Below, piece after piece: positions 54,301 to 64,000 of a stretch of DNA of 64,000 bases. The notes under the pieces were generated by a model, which was not told the DNA's origin, ran no database searches, and saw only the letters and a list, made by a program, of their open reading frames with translations. The stretch's first letter is position 1. The number at the start of each line of letters is the position of its first letter. Source of the DNA: Pseudoips prasinana (Eukaryota > Arthropoda > Insecta > Lepidoptera > Nolidae); contig OX621250.1 in NCBI GenBank assembly GCA_951640165.1, positions 1,116,001 through 1,180,000 on the forward strand, in the 5' to 3' direction. A program made the translations under genes and the position numbers.

Positions 54301-55582
54301 GGTCTTTACCTATGAAATTGCCGTTCTGCAGTACTGGCCATTTCAAATCAAAATAATTTTTGTTTGGCTAAGAATTCTAATTTCAAATTAATTTTATTTT
54401 AAAAACATGGATTCTTTTTTCCAAAAGTAGTCATTTCTTTATTGATTAGTGTTACATTTTCATCGCATTTCAATCTTTTTCGTCATAATGGATACGTTAA
54501 AAATTCGAGTAATTATGGAATATGAGTACCGTCGTGGCAGCAACGCGGCACAAGCGGCACGCAACATCAACGACGTTTACGGAGCTAACACTACAAACCA
54601 ACGCACCACCTGTTATTGGTTTGCTCGCTTCCGTTCTGGAAATTTCGACCTGAAAAATGAACCTCGCGGTCGTCCGAAGACTTTGGTCGACAATGACGAA
54701 TTAAAGGCGGTTGTGGAAGCTGATGATACACAATCTACGGCTGAATTAGCAGCAGCTTTCGACGTTAGCGTCAAAACAATATTGGTCCATTTGCGTCAAA
54801 TTGGCAAAGTAAAAAAGCTTGACAAATGGGTGCCCCACGAACTCAATGATCGCCAGCGCGAAGTACGCGTCGAGACGTGCCTTGCACTGCTCAACAGACA
54901 CACAAATGAAGGAATTTTGAACCGCATTGTTACCTGCGATGAAAAATGGATTCTGTTTGATAACCGCAAGCGCTCAGCAAGTTGGTTGGATCCTGGTTCA
55001 GCACCTAAACAATGCCCTAAACGAAAACTTACCCCTAGAAAAGTGATGGTCACTGTTTGGTGGTCTAGCGCCGGTGTGATTCATCACAGCTTCTTACCAA
55101 ACGGGGTGAGCATTACTGCAGATGTGTACTGTGAAGAACTGAGCACAATGATGGAGAAGCTGGCGCATCTCCAACCAGCATTGGTCAATCGCTCGTCTCC
55201 GCTGCTCCTGCACGACAACGCGCGACCTCATACTGCACAGCAGACGGTCTCCAAGTTGCAAGAACTGGGGTTGGAAGCTCTCCGTCATCCGCCCTACTCA
55301 CCAGACCTTGCGCCTACAGACTACTACTTTTTCCAGAATTTGGATAACTTCTTGGCGGGAAAAAAATTCAATACCCGAGAGGCAGTACAAAATGCCTTTG
55401 AAGAATTTGTTGCCTCCCGTCCAGCTGATTTCTTTAAGAAGGGCATCAATAAACTGCCACTGCGATGGCAAAGATGCATTGATTGCATGGGTGATTACTT
55501 CGATTAATACAAATAAAAAAATTCATGAAAAAAATTCGTTTAAATTTTTTCATACAAAACGGCAATTTCATAGGTAAAGACC
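54301..55582 (+). mobile_element. Mariner transposon, full length, copy 1
   Basis: 1282 bases between TA dinucleotides (54299-54300, 55583-55584). Inverted ends GGTCTTTACCTATGAAATTG and CCGTT(C/T)TG match over ~28 bases with one mismatch. It contains one intact transposase gene. Only two differences from copy 2 were found by eye. Confidence 0.95.
54488..55507 (+). CDS. Mariner transposase (intact), copy 1
   Basis: 339 codons from the ATG at 54488; the frame is open 13 codons upstream, but this ATG (context GTCATAATGG) gives the usual mariner length and N-terminus. It cuts and pastes the element at TA sites in the nucleus. The N-terminal half holds the paired helix-turn-helix DNA-binding region (about 10-105). 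The WVPHEL dimer/linker motif is at ~114-119. The catalytic triad is D151 (TCDEKW), D243 (LLHDNARPH) and D278 (YSPDLAPTDY); D243 and D278 are separated by 34 residues, i.e. DD34D, diagnostic of mariner. There is no stop or frameshift and all key residues are present. A functional enzyme is plausible. Subfamily not assigned. Confidence 0.95.
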   Translation: MDTLKIRVIMEYEYRRGSNAAQAARNINDVYGANTTNQRTTCYWFARFRSGNFDLKNEPRGRPKTLVDNDELKAVVEADDTQSTAELAAAFDVSVKTILVHLRQIGKVKKLDKWVPHELNDRQREVRVETCLALLNRHTNEGILNRIVTCDEKWILFDNRKRSASWLDPGSAPKQCPKRKLTPRKVMVTVWWSSAGVIHHSFLPNGVSITADVYCEELSTMMEKLAHLQPALVNRSSPLLLHDNARPHTAQQTVSKLQELGLEALRHPPYSPDLAPTDYYFFQNLDNFLAGKKFNTREAVQNAFEEFVASRPADFFKKGINKLPLRWQRCIDCMGDYFD

Positions 55583-55584
55583 TA

Positions 55585-56844
55585 TTACTTTAATTGTAAA
55601 TTTTACGTTGCAAAATAATGAAATGTTAATACTATTAATGAAGTTTTATTTTCACTAATTATTAATATTAAACATACTTTCATAAGTTTACAAAAATCTA
55701 ATCTGTTTTCGTTTTATTTATATGACTTCGGCACATTCACAAAATATAAAAAATGCACTTACACGTCATGGCCGGATCGGCAACACTGTTTGGGCTTGGA
55801 GTGGCATTAATGAGCGTTCACGGGTAAGTTTGGAGACTATTGGGGCTGTAGTGTCAGTGGAGCTTTGTGGGATTTGATAAATTAAACAATCTTGGGTATG
55901 TTTCTTGAGTTATTTAAGTGTTAAGCCCAACAGGACTTTTATTAATTTTAGTTACTTTAAAATAAAGCTTCTTACCAGCCGTTTTCTCATTTCTTTTGGA
56001 TAATACAAACCCAAAATAGAAATGGTGAGAAGGCAAGGAGCAAGAGTTATTGAATTTCGGTTTAATTAATTAGCAAATCTTCAGCCTTCACCGTAATACT
56101 CGTATTTAGAATCTTCTTTATAACATATTGTCAAATTATCTTAAATAGCGTTTCGAGTTCCTACATGATACACTCGCAAGAAGTTTAAGGTGATCGGAGT
56201 ACTTATTTAAAAAAATCGACTCAGTTATTAAACTTTTATTCCATATCTTTTACTGCGTAATTTGTCTGCGACGGTTAGCGCCAAGACATGCGCCATTATA
56301 GTATGTATTAAATAGTATAGTGTAGATAATATAATATTTTACAATTTTTTTATCATGACACCTAATAAAACAATTAAAATTATAATCAAAATAATATTGA
56401 TAAATAAATAACATCATAATAAACACAATTAAAAATGTGTCTATGGACGCATATTTAAAAATAATTAATAACTTATTAATTTATAAATCATCTATAGAGT
56501 AGAGACATATTTTTAATAGGAGTGCAATATGTTGTGGTTTACATGAACTTGTGTTATTTTTAAATGAACATGCCCTACAAATTAATCGGTACCAAATTAA
56601 AAAAAATAAAAGCCTGATAATTAAGTCTAAGTTTAGCAACATCAAATAGAGGATTGAATTTGCTGGCGAAATCTTTTCTACGCGTTTTATCCCTTGCTAA
56701 CCTCTCCTCGTATGTTTCATATTGGTATAAATATTTTTTGAAAGTACTTAACGATACCAATGTCTAGAGTCTTGGTACGGTTAGAATGCCTAGTTCTTTG
56801 AAATATGGTCGACAGGTCCCTTGTCAGCCTTTTTGCGCCGAGCA
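55585..56844. other. Unassigned AT-rich sequence
   Basis: No gene supported; a 61-codon minus-strand frame (56575-56760) lacks features. Confidence 0.35.
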
Positions 56845-56975
56845 CGGTTATTTGTTCTGTGTCTGGGTGTAATTTATCTCTAATATGTATGTATTTAGAA
56901 ATATATAAGTATATTAATCAGTTTTCTGGTTGCTATAGCACAGACTCTGCCTAGTTTGGGATCAGATATTTATAT
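56845..56975 (+). mobile_element. SINE B 3' fragment
   Basis: GGTTATTTGTTCTGTGTCTG, GTGTAATTTATCTCTAATAT, GTTTTCTGGTTGCTATAGCA and GTTTGGGATCAGATAT. The tRNA-like head is missing. Confidence 0.7.
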
Positions 56976-57597
56976 ATAATTTATTTCAATTATCATAAAT
57001 AAAAAGAAGTACTAATTTTCTTTTGATGTTTTTTTTTGGCTATTCTTATGTTTAAATAGACTGGCTACGTATAGCAATGGTCATAAATGTACTCATGACA
57101 AAAGGAACGAGACACGGATGGACGTAAGTGCCAGTCTCCTTCTACCATATGAAATAAAGTTCACTTTGGCAAAGCTGCTATTAGAACCGTACTAATATAT
57201 ATTTTTATCCGTAATACTCAATCAAGTTACTTAATAAAGACATTGAAGAATACTTAAAGGAACCAGAACCGTAAAATCCGCTCCGAAATTAAATTATAAA
57301 ATTTGAACCCAAATTTTCAGTAGTAATCTTTCTAAGTGGATTAATTTGGTCCTAAAATGTTCGTTAAATATTCCGGCCGCGCTTGACCGAGACCTTGATT
57401 TAAATTCCATCAAAACTTAACAGTTAAGCAGGCAGTCGATGTCTTCTGTTAAACTTTTTTGGTAATGTATTCGGAACTAAACAGGGTTACCCAAGTTAAG
57501 GACATCATTTGGAAGTCATATTTTACTTGAGTCTGTTAGGGCGGTATTAGGGATGAGTGACTTTATTTTGTCGATGAATTAAACTTATATTTATTTA
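56976..57597. other. Unassigned sequence
   Basis: Nothing recognised. Confidence 0.35.
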
Positions 57598-57775
57598 TTC
57601 GTATGGGTAGTTATCGTGGTGTCTTTAAGCTGTCCACGAGGCCTCTAATAGGGCTTATTGGCTGCTGTGTAATGATTGAATCTGCCATTGCAATAAAACT
57701 GTGACACTCATAAAATTAAACCAATCATCTCCCATCTAAAGACTGAGCGCACGCACCCTTCTCGATTGTTTTCAG
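57598..57775 (-). mobile_element. 5S-derived SINE, old copy
   Basis: TTCGTATGGGTAGTTATCGT, AAGCTGTCCACGAGGCCT, TAAAATTAAACCAATCATCT and CCATCTAAAGACTGAGCGC follow the order of the 11143 element with many substitutions. Confidence 0.6.
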
Positions 57776-58156
57776 GTCGTTGACGGCAACTGGCTAAGAT
57801 AGGATGGCTTCTAAGGATATGTAACTGGTGATGGCCATTGTGTTCTTGGCCTAATTTGACTAAGACAGCCAATCACGACGGAGACAAGTGAACGTCATAA
57901 AGCATTTTATGGTATACTAATTACTCAACGCGGTTTTGCATGGGTAGAAAGATAAATAAATATTTAGATAAATAGAACATAGAAAGAAAAAAAATATAAA
58001 AACTTGAGAGGTGTCAAGGGACACCCGGATGGAATGAAGTTATTTCTTATTATTTATTATGTACAAAAACCTGTATACACTCAACAAAAATAATCGTCGC
58101 GACACCACACTGTTCAATGCGAAATAGAAATGAAAATATCTGGCTTGCTTTCTATA
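57776..58156. other. Unassigned sequence
   Basis: Nothing recognised. Confidence 0.35.
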
Positions 58157-58200
58157 AGAGAGAGAGAGAGAGACAGAGAGAGAATGTGAGAGAGAGAGAC
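58157..58200. repeat. (GA)n microsatellite
   Basis: An imperfect AG/GA run broken by AC and AATGTG. Confidence 0.9.
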
Positions 58201-58775
58201 AAACAGAGAAACATGCGCACGCCGCACAGCTGCAAAAAGTGTCGTGACAACTTTTCGTAAGAATTTTTTCCGTCTAGCGCCCTTTCACAACGCGCGATAA
58301 GGAACTTCGTTCCAGAAGAAGAATAACGATTATTTACACCAAATGTTTTTGTTTCATTGTGACTTAAATATTATATAATAGTTAGACATTTAACATAATA
58401 ATTTATTGTATAGGAAATGATGAGCAGGTACTATACAGGCACATAGTACATTATTTGATGAATCATCAATCGTGTTCGCAGCGCACACCAAATAATAATT
58501 TATTTTAATTTTCCTTCTTTAGGCTATTTATTTTATACCTACAGTTAGATTACTGTAATTTTAGTGACGAGTTAACATTTTTAATCAGAAAATACAGTCG
58601 ACTATGACATTTGTTTACAGTTTTATGCATCAAAATTTAATAATTGACACAGGACTATAGCACCAACTAGGCATCTAGTTAAGCATTTAGCAGCCCATGG
58701 CTTCTACACTGACCCTATACGTATTGGAACCAAAACGAATTCGATCAATTATAAGTAGTTACATTATATTAATGA
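58201..58775. other. Unassigned sequence
   Basis: Nothing recognised. Confidence 0.35.
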
Positions 58776-59087
58776 CTAGCTGTGCCCCGTGGTTTTACCC
58801 GCGTTAAATTTTATAAATTATCACAGCTCCTCCCCCGTAGGTGATAGCGTGATAATATGTGGCATATATGTTGACCCGACCTCTTAGTAATATTCATGCA
58901 AAATTGTAGTAAACCCATATTTTGTTTACTTTTTGAGTTTAGCCCGGACATACAGATAAACAGACAAAAATTCTAAAAACTATATTTTTGGCTTCGATTT
59001 CGATGGTAGAGTACGACCCAAGTATCCTTTAAAAAAAAAATTCAATGTACAGTTTTGACTTTCCTACGATTTTATTATATGTATAGA
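58776..59087 (-). mobile_element. Helitron, second family
   Basis: CTAG at 58776, CTGTGCCCCGTGGTTTTACC, interior as in 8821-9138, minus-strand 5' end TCTATACATATAATAAAATC at 59087. Confidence 0.85.
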
Positions 59088-59138
59088 TGATACTACCGCA
59101 GTTCTCTAACCTTTCAATTAACTATAACTATTATATTA

Positions 59139-60420
59139 GGTCTTTACCTATGAAATTGCCGTTCTGCAGTACTGGCCATTTCAAATCAAAATAATTTTTG
59201 TTTGGCTAAGAATTCTAATTTCAAATTAATTTTATTTTAAAAACATGGATTCTTTTTTCCAAAAGTAGTCATTTCTTTATTGATTAGTGTTACATTTTCA
59301 TCGCATTTCAATCTTTTTCGTCATCATGGATACGTTAAAAATTCGAGTAATTATGGAATATGAGTACCGTCGTGGCAGCAACGCGGCACAAGCGGCACGC
59401 AACATCAACGACGTTTACGGAGCTAACACTACAAACCAACGCACCACCTGTTATTGGTTTGCTCGCTTCCGTTCTGGAAATTTCGACCTGAAAAATGAAC
59501 CTCGCGGTCGTCCGAAGACTTTGGTCGACAATGACGAATTAAAGGCGGTTGTGGAAGCTGATGATACACAATCTACGGCTGAATTAGCAGCAGCTTTCGA
59601 CGTTAGCGTCAAAACAATATTGGTCCATTTGCGTCAAATTGGCAAGGTAAAAAAGCTTGACAAATGGGTGCCCCACGAACTCAATGATCGCCAGCGCGAA
59701 GTACGCGTCGAGACGTGCCTTGCACTGCTCAACAGACACACAAATGAAGGAATTTTGAACCGCATTGTTACCTGCGATGAAAAATGGATTCTGTTTGATA
59801 ACCGCAAGCGCTCAGCAAGTTGGTTGGATCCTGGTTCAGCACCTAAACAATGCCCTAAACGAAAACTTACCCCTAGAAAAGTGATGGTCACTGTTTGGTG
59901 GTCTAGCGCCGGTGTGATTCATCACAGCTTCTTACCAAACGGGGTGAGCATTACTGCAGATGTGTACTGTGAAGAACTGAGCACAATGATGGAGAAGCTG
60001 GCGCATCTCCAACCAGCATTGGTCAATCGCTCGTCTCCGCTGCTCCTGCACGACAACGCGCGACCTCATACTGCACAGCAGACGGTCTCCAAGTTGCAAG
60101 AACTGGGGTTGGAAGCTCTCCGTCATCCGCCCTACTCACCAGACCTTGCGCCTACAGACTACTACTTTTTCCAGAATTTGGATAACTTCTTGGCGGGAAA
60201 AAAATTCAATACCCGAGAGGCAGTACAAAATGCCTTTGAAGAATTTGTTGCCTCCCGTCCAGCTGATTTCTTTAAGAAGGGCATCAATAAACTGCCACTG
60301 CGATGGCAAAGATGCATTGATTGCATGGGTGATTACTTCGATTAATACAAATAAAAAAATTCATGAAAAAAATTCGTTTAAATTTTTTCATACAAAACGG
60401 CAATTTCATAGGTAAAGACC
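59139..60420 (+). mobile_element. Mariner transposon, full length, copy 2
   Basis: 1282 bases between TA at 59137-59138 and 60421-60422, with the same inverted ends as copy 1. It lies ~50 bases from the 5' end of the Helitron at 58776-59087, and 4838 bases from copy 1 in the same orientation. Confidence 0.95.
59326..60345 (+). CDS. Mariner transposase (intact), copy 2
   Basis: 339 codons from the ATG at 59326, chosen as for copy 1. The predicted protein is identical to copy 1, with the same DD34D triad (D151, D243, D278) and WVPHEL motif. By eye the two copies differ at 54487/59325 (A versus C, just before the start) and at 54808/59646 (A versus G, silent). The identity implies very recent transposition or a recent duplication; the different flanks favour transposition. 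Confidence 0.95.
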   Translation: MDTLKIRVIMEYEYRRGSNAAQAARNINDVYGANTTNQRTTCYWFARFRSGNFDLKNEPRGRPKTLVDNDELKAVVEADDTQSTAELAAAFDVSVKTILVHLRQIGKVKKLDKWVPHELNDRQREVRVETCLALLNRHTNEGILNRIVTCDEKWILFDNRKRSASWLDPGSAPKQCPKRKLTPRKVMVTVWWSSAGVIHHSFLPNGVSITADVYCEELSTMMEKLAHLQPALVNRSSPLLLHDNARPHTAQQTVSKLQELGLEALRHPPYSPDLAPTDYYFFQNLDNFLAGKKFNTREAVQNAFEEFVASRPADFFKKGINKLPLRWQRCIDCMGDYFD

Positions 60421-60469
60421 TATTATTTTGGACGACATAGAATAGCAGCATACCCACTCATCACGTGGG

Positions 60470-60610
60470 GGGCCTAGAATGGACCCGAGGGAATATCTCG
60501 CAGAGAACGGGCAGCAGCGTCTCACTGTGTACTATAAACACCACACTGTGATCGCCAACCTCCCAGCCAAGCATGGTGATTATGACATACTCCCCCCATT
60601 TTTAGGAGAG
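60470..60610 (+). mobile_element. Repeat E
   Basis: GGACCCGAGGGAATATCTCG, CAGAGAACGGGCAGCAGCGT, CACTGTGATCGCCAACC, GCCAAGCATGGTGATTATGA. An RTE-like tail (GCAGTGGATGTCATTCAG then TGATGATGATGAT) is found ~300 bases on at 60930-60970 and may belong to it. Confidence 0.65.
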
Positions 60611-61799
60611 GCTCATATTCTTATTCTATATCTTATTGATTTCTATGCAATCATTAGATCTAGCATTGCATCCTTCTGGGACAGAATACGGAGCTCAGCT
60701 AATTAACTGTTAAGGATCGTCAGTGAGGATATTTACAGCCCGATTTACAGGTACTGGATTAAAGTCCACCTGAGTCCGAACCTTAGGTAATTAAGATAGT
60801 TATAAGTAGAATATAAGCATTTTAGTTTATTTTTATTGAATAGTATTGTAATTGTATATTTATATTGTAATTTAATCCTATTTAATTGATTTTTTTAATT
60901 GGGACTTAGTGCCTGACTTATTATATTCAGCAGTGGATGTCATTCAGTTGACATGATGATGATGATTTTTGACGGAGCTTGGTTATTTTTTGGGTTTTAT
61001 GCCAACTGATATTGATTTTATACGAAGTTCCACCTTCTAAGTATTCATCCCAGCATATTTTGGTCCTATTTTAGCAGCGCTAACAGTAGAAAATATTTAC
61101 AATGTTCTTTTATTTTAGTAATATTAAACGTGACTTCGTTATAGTTGCGAACTAATTTAAGTAGCAAAGTGGCGTTGTAAGGGGAATACTAAAAAACTCA
61201 TTGAAAAATGTCTTTTCTATACTTTGTAAGGAAATCTTGTGAGGGTACAATCTCAGGAGTAGTCTGTCAGATACTAGTACGTGCCAACGCTACTCCCGAC
61301 TGCAGGGTGGAAATAAACTTGCAATACAACTGGAGTTTATTAAGACATATTATAATGACATCTTAAGGCCATTGTCAGTAGAGATTAACCATCTTCGCGG
61401 TACATGTCATAGAGGACAAGATTGAGAAAATAAATAACAAAAGAAATTAAATTAAAAACTTTGATGTTAGAAAAATAATGGACATAAACAACATAGAATA
61501 AAATTTTCATCACCCCATCTCGTAAAGAGCATTTTTACTCTTCGATATCTGAGTGGAAAAGTCGTTTTGATCCTCTAGAGGTTAAAGTAAATTTGAATTT
61601 AGAACATCGTGTGCACCTAGTTTGTGAATGCAAAATATCAGTAAACCTATTTACTTCTACTTCTATGGTGCTGAATTTATCATACAACTTTTTTAATTTA
61701 TTATAAACTAAGACTCGGAACCTACTTGGTGTCCTTTTTATATTGTTTTACGCAATATTACTGTTCTATTACACTCAAACTGTAGCAACGTTACTTTAA
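60611..61799. other. Unassigned sequence with an RTE-type tail
   Basis: Apart from the tail-like TCAGCAGTGGATGTCATTCA and (ATG)n at 60930-60970, nothing is recognised. Confidence 0.35.
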
Positions 61800-62647
61800 G
61801 GGTGATTTCAGAGCGAAGCGCGCGGCGCGCGCCGTAGGCCAGCGCGTTTCAACAGCGCGCGCTTGACGCGCGGATCATCTGAAACGAGTTTTAGTATCGC
61901 GCGTTTCTTTGGAATGTACAGTTGTATACAATCATCATCATGGACACAAACCGACTAAGAGCCGATTAAAATTAAACGCGATCAATTGACGCTAAACTCG
62001 GCTCTGCTTCCTGTAAGTGAGTTTAGCGTGCATTGGTCGCGTTTAATTTTAAATGTGAAATCGGTTTTAAGAGGATTAGCTATTTATTTTTTATGGAAAA
62101 GAGTGGAACAATCTTCTACGACGACGTCACAGAAGATTGCAAATTACTCCGTTCAATGCCACATGGTTACTGAGATGCGCCTTCGTGACATCGTTCTCCG
62201 ATTTACGGGAAGATAGTTACATTTTTTACAAGGGCCAGTTTTAACAAAAAACATTACGTTTTATTTAATTATTCTTTAAGTATTCAAGCAGGTACTTCTA
62301 AATTTATTTGATTGTTGTATTGTGTAAATTAAGTAAACAATATCTCTGTATGCTCATAATTTTAATGTTTAGTCCCCGTAAGTGAATTTATTGTAATTCT
62401 TATGAGAGATAAAGTACTTCTTAATCTAAGTGTACGCAACAGCGCGTGCGACCCGCGTCACTCTGAAACGCTAGCTGCCAGTAGAGGAGCTCGGGCCGCG
62501 CGCGCTTCGCCAGCGCTGGCCGACGGCGCGCGTCTCACACGCGGCGAGTTTGAACTGAGTGACTATGAAACGCAACTACTATCTAGTGTAATTGGAAGCG
62601 GGCGCGTTTGGACGGCGCCGCTCGCCGGCGCGACTCTGAAATCAGCC
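61800..62647. mobile_element. TTAA-flanked non-autonomous element (piggyBac-like MITE)
   Basis: Ends GGGTGATTTCAGAGCG and (inverted) GGCTGATTTCAGAGTCG are flanked by TTAA at 61796-61799 and 62648-62651. Both subterminal regions are extremely CpG-rich (GCGCGCGGCGCGCGCC; GGCGCCGCTCGCCGGCGCG). A 34-base inverted pair (61966-61999 with 62019-62052) lies inside. Two short frames (76 and 94 codons) have no transposase motif. A TTAA target suggests piggyBac mobilisation, by inference. Confidence 0.75.
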
Positions 62648-62651
62648 TTAA

Positions 62652-63444
62652 TTTACTTAATTATACCTAAGTATTATTTGTTATAATTTAAAGATTGTCC
62701 TGTAATACGTACATATCATAATATAGTAATTAAAACCTAAACTCAAATAAAAGTATTTATAATAAGATTTTTTTTCTCAGCAGGTGTGATGAAAAGTTTC
62801 GTGTTGCACTCGAGTGCAAAGATTTTTCACCTTGTGCTCATTTGATTTCCTTGCTAATGCTTAGGATTCTAATTTTGGAATCCTTCGCTTGCTCGGTTAT
62901 CAAAATTGAGCACGCGGTTAAAAAGCAACGTTGCACTCTTGTATAACAAATAACTATTAATACTTCATAATTATATATTATTAAAAACACCACGTTTCTA
63001 AATAATCACCAAACATTATTAAAAATGGAATTCCATTTACAAAAGGATGTAGTCTATATTTGATGACATGTGATGTTAAATGCTACAAAGTAAATACAAA
63101 AGTTTATACATCTATAACAAAACCAATTTCCTAATCCATTTTATAAAACACAATATTAGTTTCAGTATACTTCATGAACTAACAAATTTTATAGCTCTTA
63201 AAACGATTAAGTCTGTTCAACAATATACAAACTATTACACGCGGCGCCGTCTAGGCGAGACTTGGAGCTATCGTCTCAGCGGGACCATTCTTCATAAGAA
63301 AGACTCTGTAAAAACATGGACACACAGACGTTTCAGTGAATACTGAAATGACTGTCGCTACGTGGTTTATAATAAAATGTGCATGTGGAAGCAATTTGAT
63401 AACAATACGATACTTCAAAGTTAAGTGGAATGACTACATATAAA
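62652..63444. other. Unassigned sequence with a possible MITE-like repeat
   Basis: At ~62795-62955, GTTGCACTCGAGTGCA, GATTCTAATTTTGGAATCC, TTCGCTTGCTCGG and AACGTTGCACTC form a weakly symmetrical repeat that I associate with Lepidoptera. The 88-codon frame at 63080-63346 has no recognised feature. Confidence 0.35.
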
Positions 63445-63912
63445 TAAATAAAATAAAATAAAATAAATAAAAAAGGTTTTTATTCACGTAGACTTTAAAA
63501 AAGCGCTTGTAAATAGTCAGAACATGTTTGTAGTAATATAGTTGTATACATTAGATATTATTTCTAGTAACATAGATATTTAGGTACATCTTATATGAAA
63601 ACATTTATAAAATTTATTTTATTACAGAAATGATATTTAGCTAGCTCGTATCAAGTTATTGTCAAGAGATTATGTTTAATTATCTAGTTTAAGTCTAATA
63701 TTTTTACTACATATTGTCAATGGTTCTGTCTATATTAAAGGTATTATTATTATGACGGACCTTGTGTTAATAACGACGGTCGCGCTTTAATGCTACCACC
63801 GGATCCAATGCGCCCCAACTGAGAAGACCCAGCGAAACAAACTCAGTGGGTTCATCTACTACCGGTTTCAACACGACCCAGTTGAGACGGTCCGGCGAAA
63901 CATACTCAAGCG
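63445..63912 (-). mobile_element. Repeat G, full copy 2
   Basis: Starts with AAATAAATAAAATAAAATAA and GGTTTTTATTCACGTAGACT and ends CGGCGAAACATACTCAA. Very close to 46684-47157 across the whole length, with the same two tandem units near the right end. Confidence 0.75.
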
Positions 63913-64000
63913 GGCATGAACACGGGATTTGGTCCAATTAGAGTAATTATTTAGTAGGCAAACACAATATATGCTCGATCGGTTGTCTGAATGCTTATTA
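63913..64000. other. Window end, unassigned
   Basis: Short remaining sequence without a recognised feature. Confidence 0.4.

Noticed and set aside
54796..55288. Minus-strand frames of 85 and 64 codons inside mariner (repeated at 59634-60126)
   Set aside because: Antisense to the transposase, with no motif.

Overview
This window looks like AT-rich nuclear DNA from a moth or butterfly. The evidence is a set of repeats typical of Lepidoptera: small Helitrons that begin TCCTACTAATATTAT or TCTATACATATAATAAA and end in a GC hairpin plus CTAG; the repeat that starts AGGGTTCCGTAGCC and ends near GACTCGCACTTGGCCGG; RTE-type LINE tails ending in (ATG)n; and several tRNA-headed SINE families. I found no convincing host gene, tRNA, rRNA, CRISPR array or bacterial feature. 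All long open frames belong to transposable elements, so this is probably intergenic or intronic sequence colonised in several waves. Family letters (SINE A-D; repeats E, G, H, J, K) are local labels, not database names.

Layout. 1-21.4 kb: SINEs, small Helitrons, foldback MITEs and fragments, including a SINE family whose head resembles 5S rRNA. 21.7-25.5 kb: a 5'-truncated LINE (minus strand, intact reverse transcriptase frame) inserted in repeat H with a 5-bp target duplication, followed by a 57-bp-period minisatellite. 25.7-29.9 kb: a unit with ~187-190-bp inverted terminal arms around a minus-strand R2-like retroelement gene (N-terminal C2H2 finger, reverse transcriptase with YLDD, C-terminal zinc knuckle and PD-D nuclease), split by one frameshift. 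32.1-36.3 kb: a DNA element with ~40-bp inverted ends and repeated subterminal motifs, interrupted by a decayed RTE LINE. 36.3-52.8 kb: more SINEs, LINE fragments, two inverted copies of a ~400-bp TIR element, a perfect 112-bp hairpin and a 70-bp Helitron. 52.8-60.4 kb: a chimeric Helitron with a tandem array, then two almost identical full-length mariner transposons (1282 bp each, identical intact transposases). 61.8-62.6 kb: a CpG-rich non-autonomous element flanked by TTAA.

As a system, the window reads as autonomous donors beside parasites: mariner copies that may be active, LINEs, and many short elements that borrow ends or tails (RTE-tailed repeat E, SINEs A/B/C sharing one 3' body under different heads, Helitrons reduced to little more than their ends). 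The item most worth follow-up is the R2-like gene lying inside long inverted repeats. Coordinates of decayed repeats are by eye and may be off by 5-20 bases.
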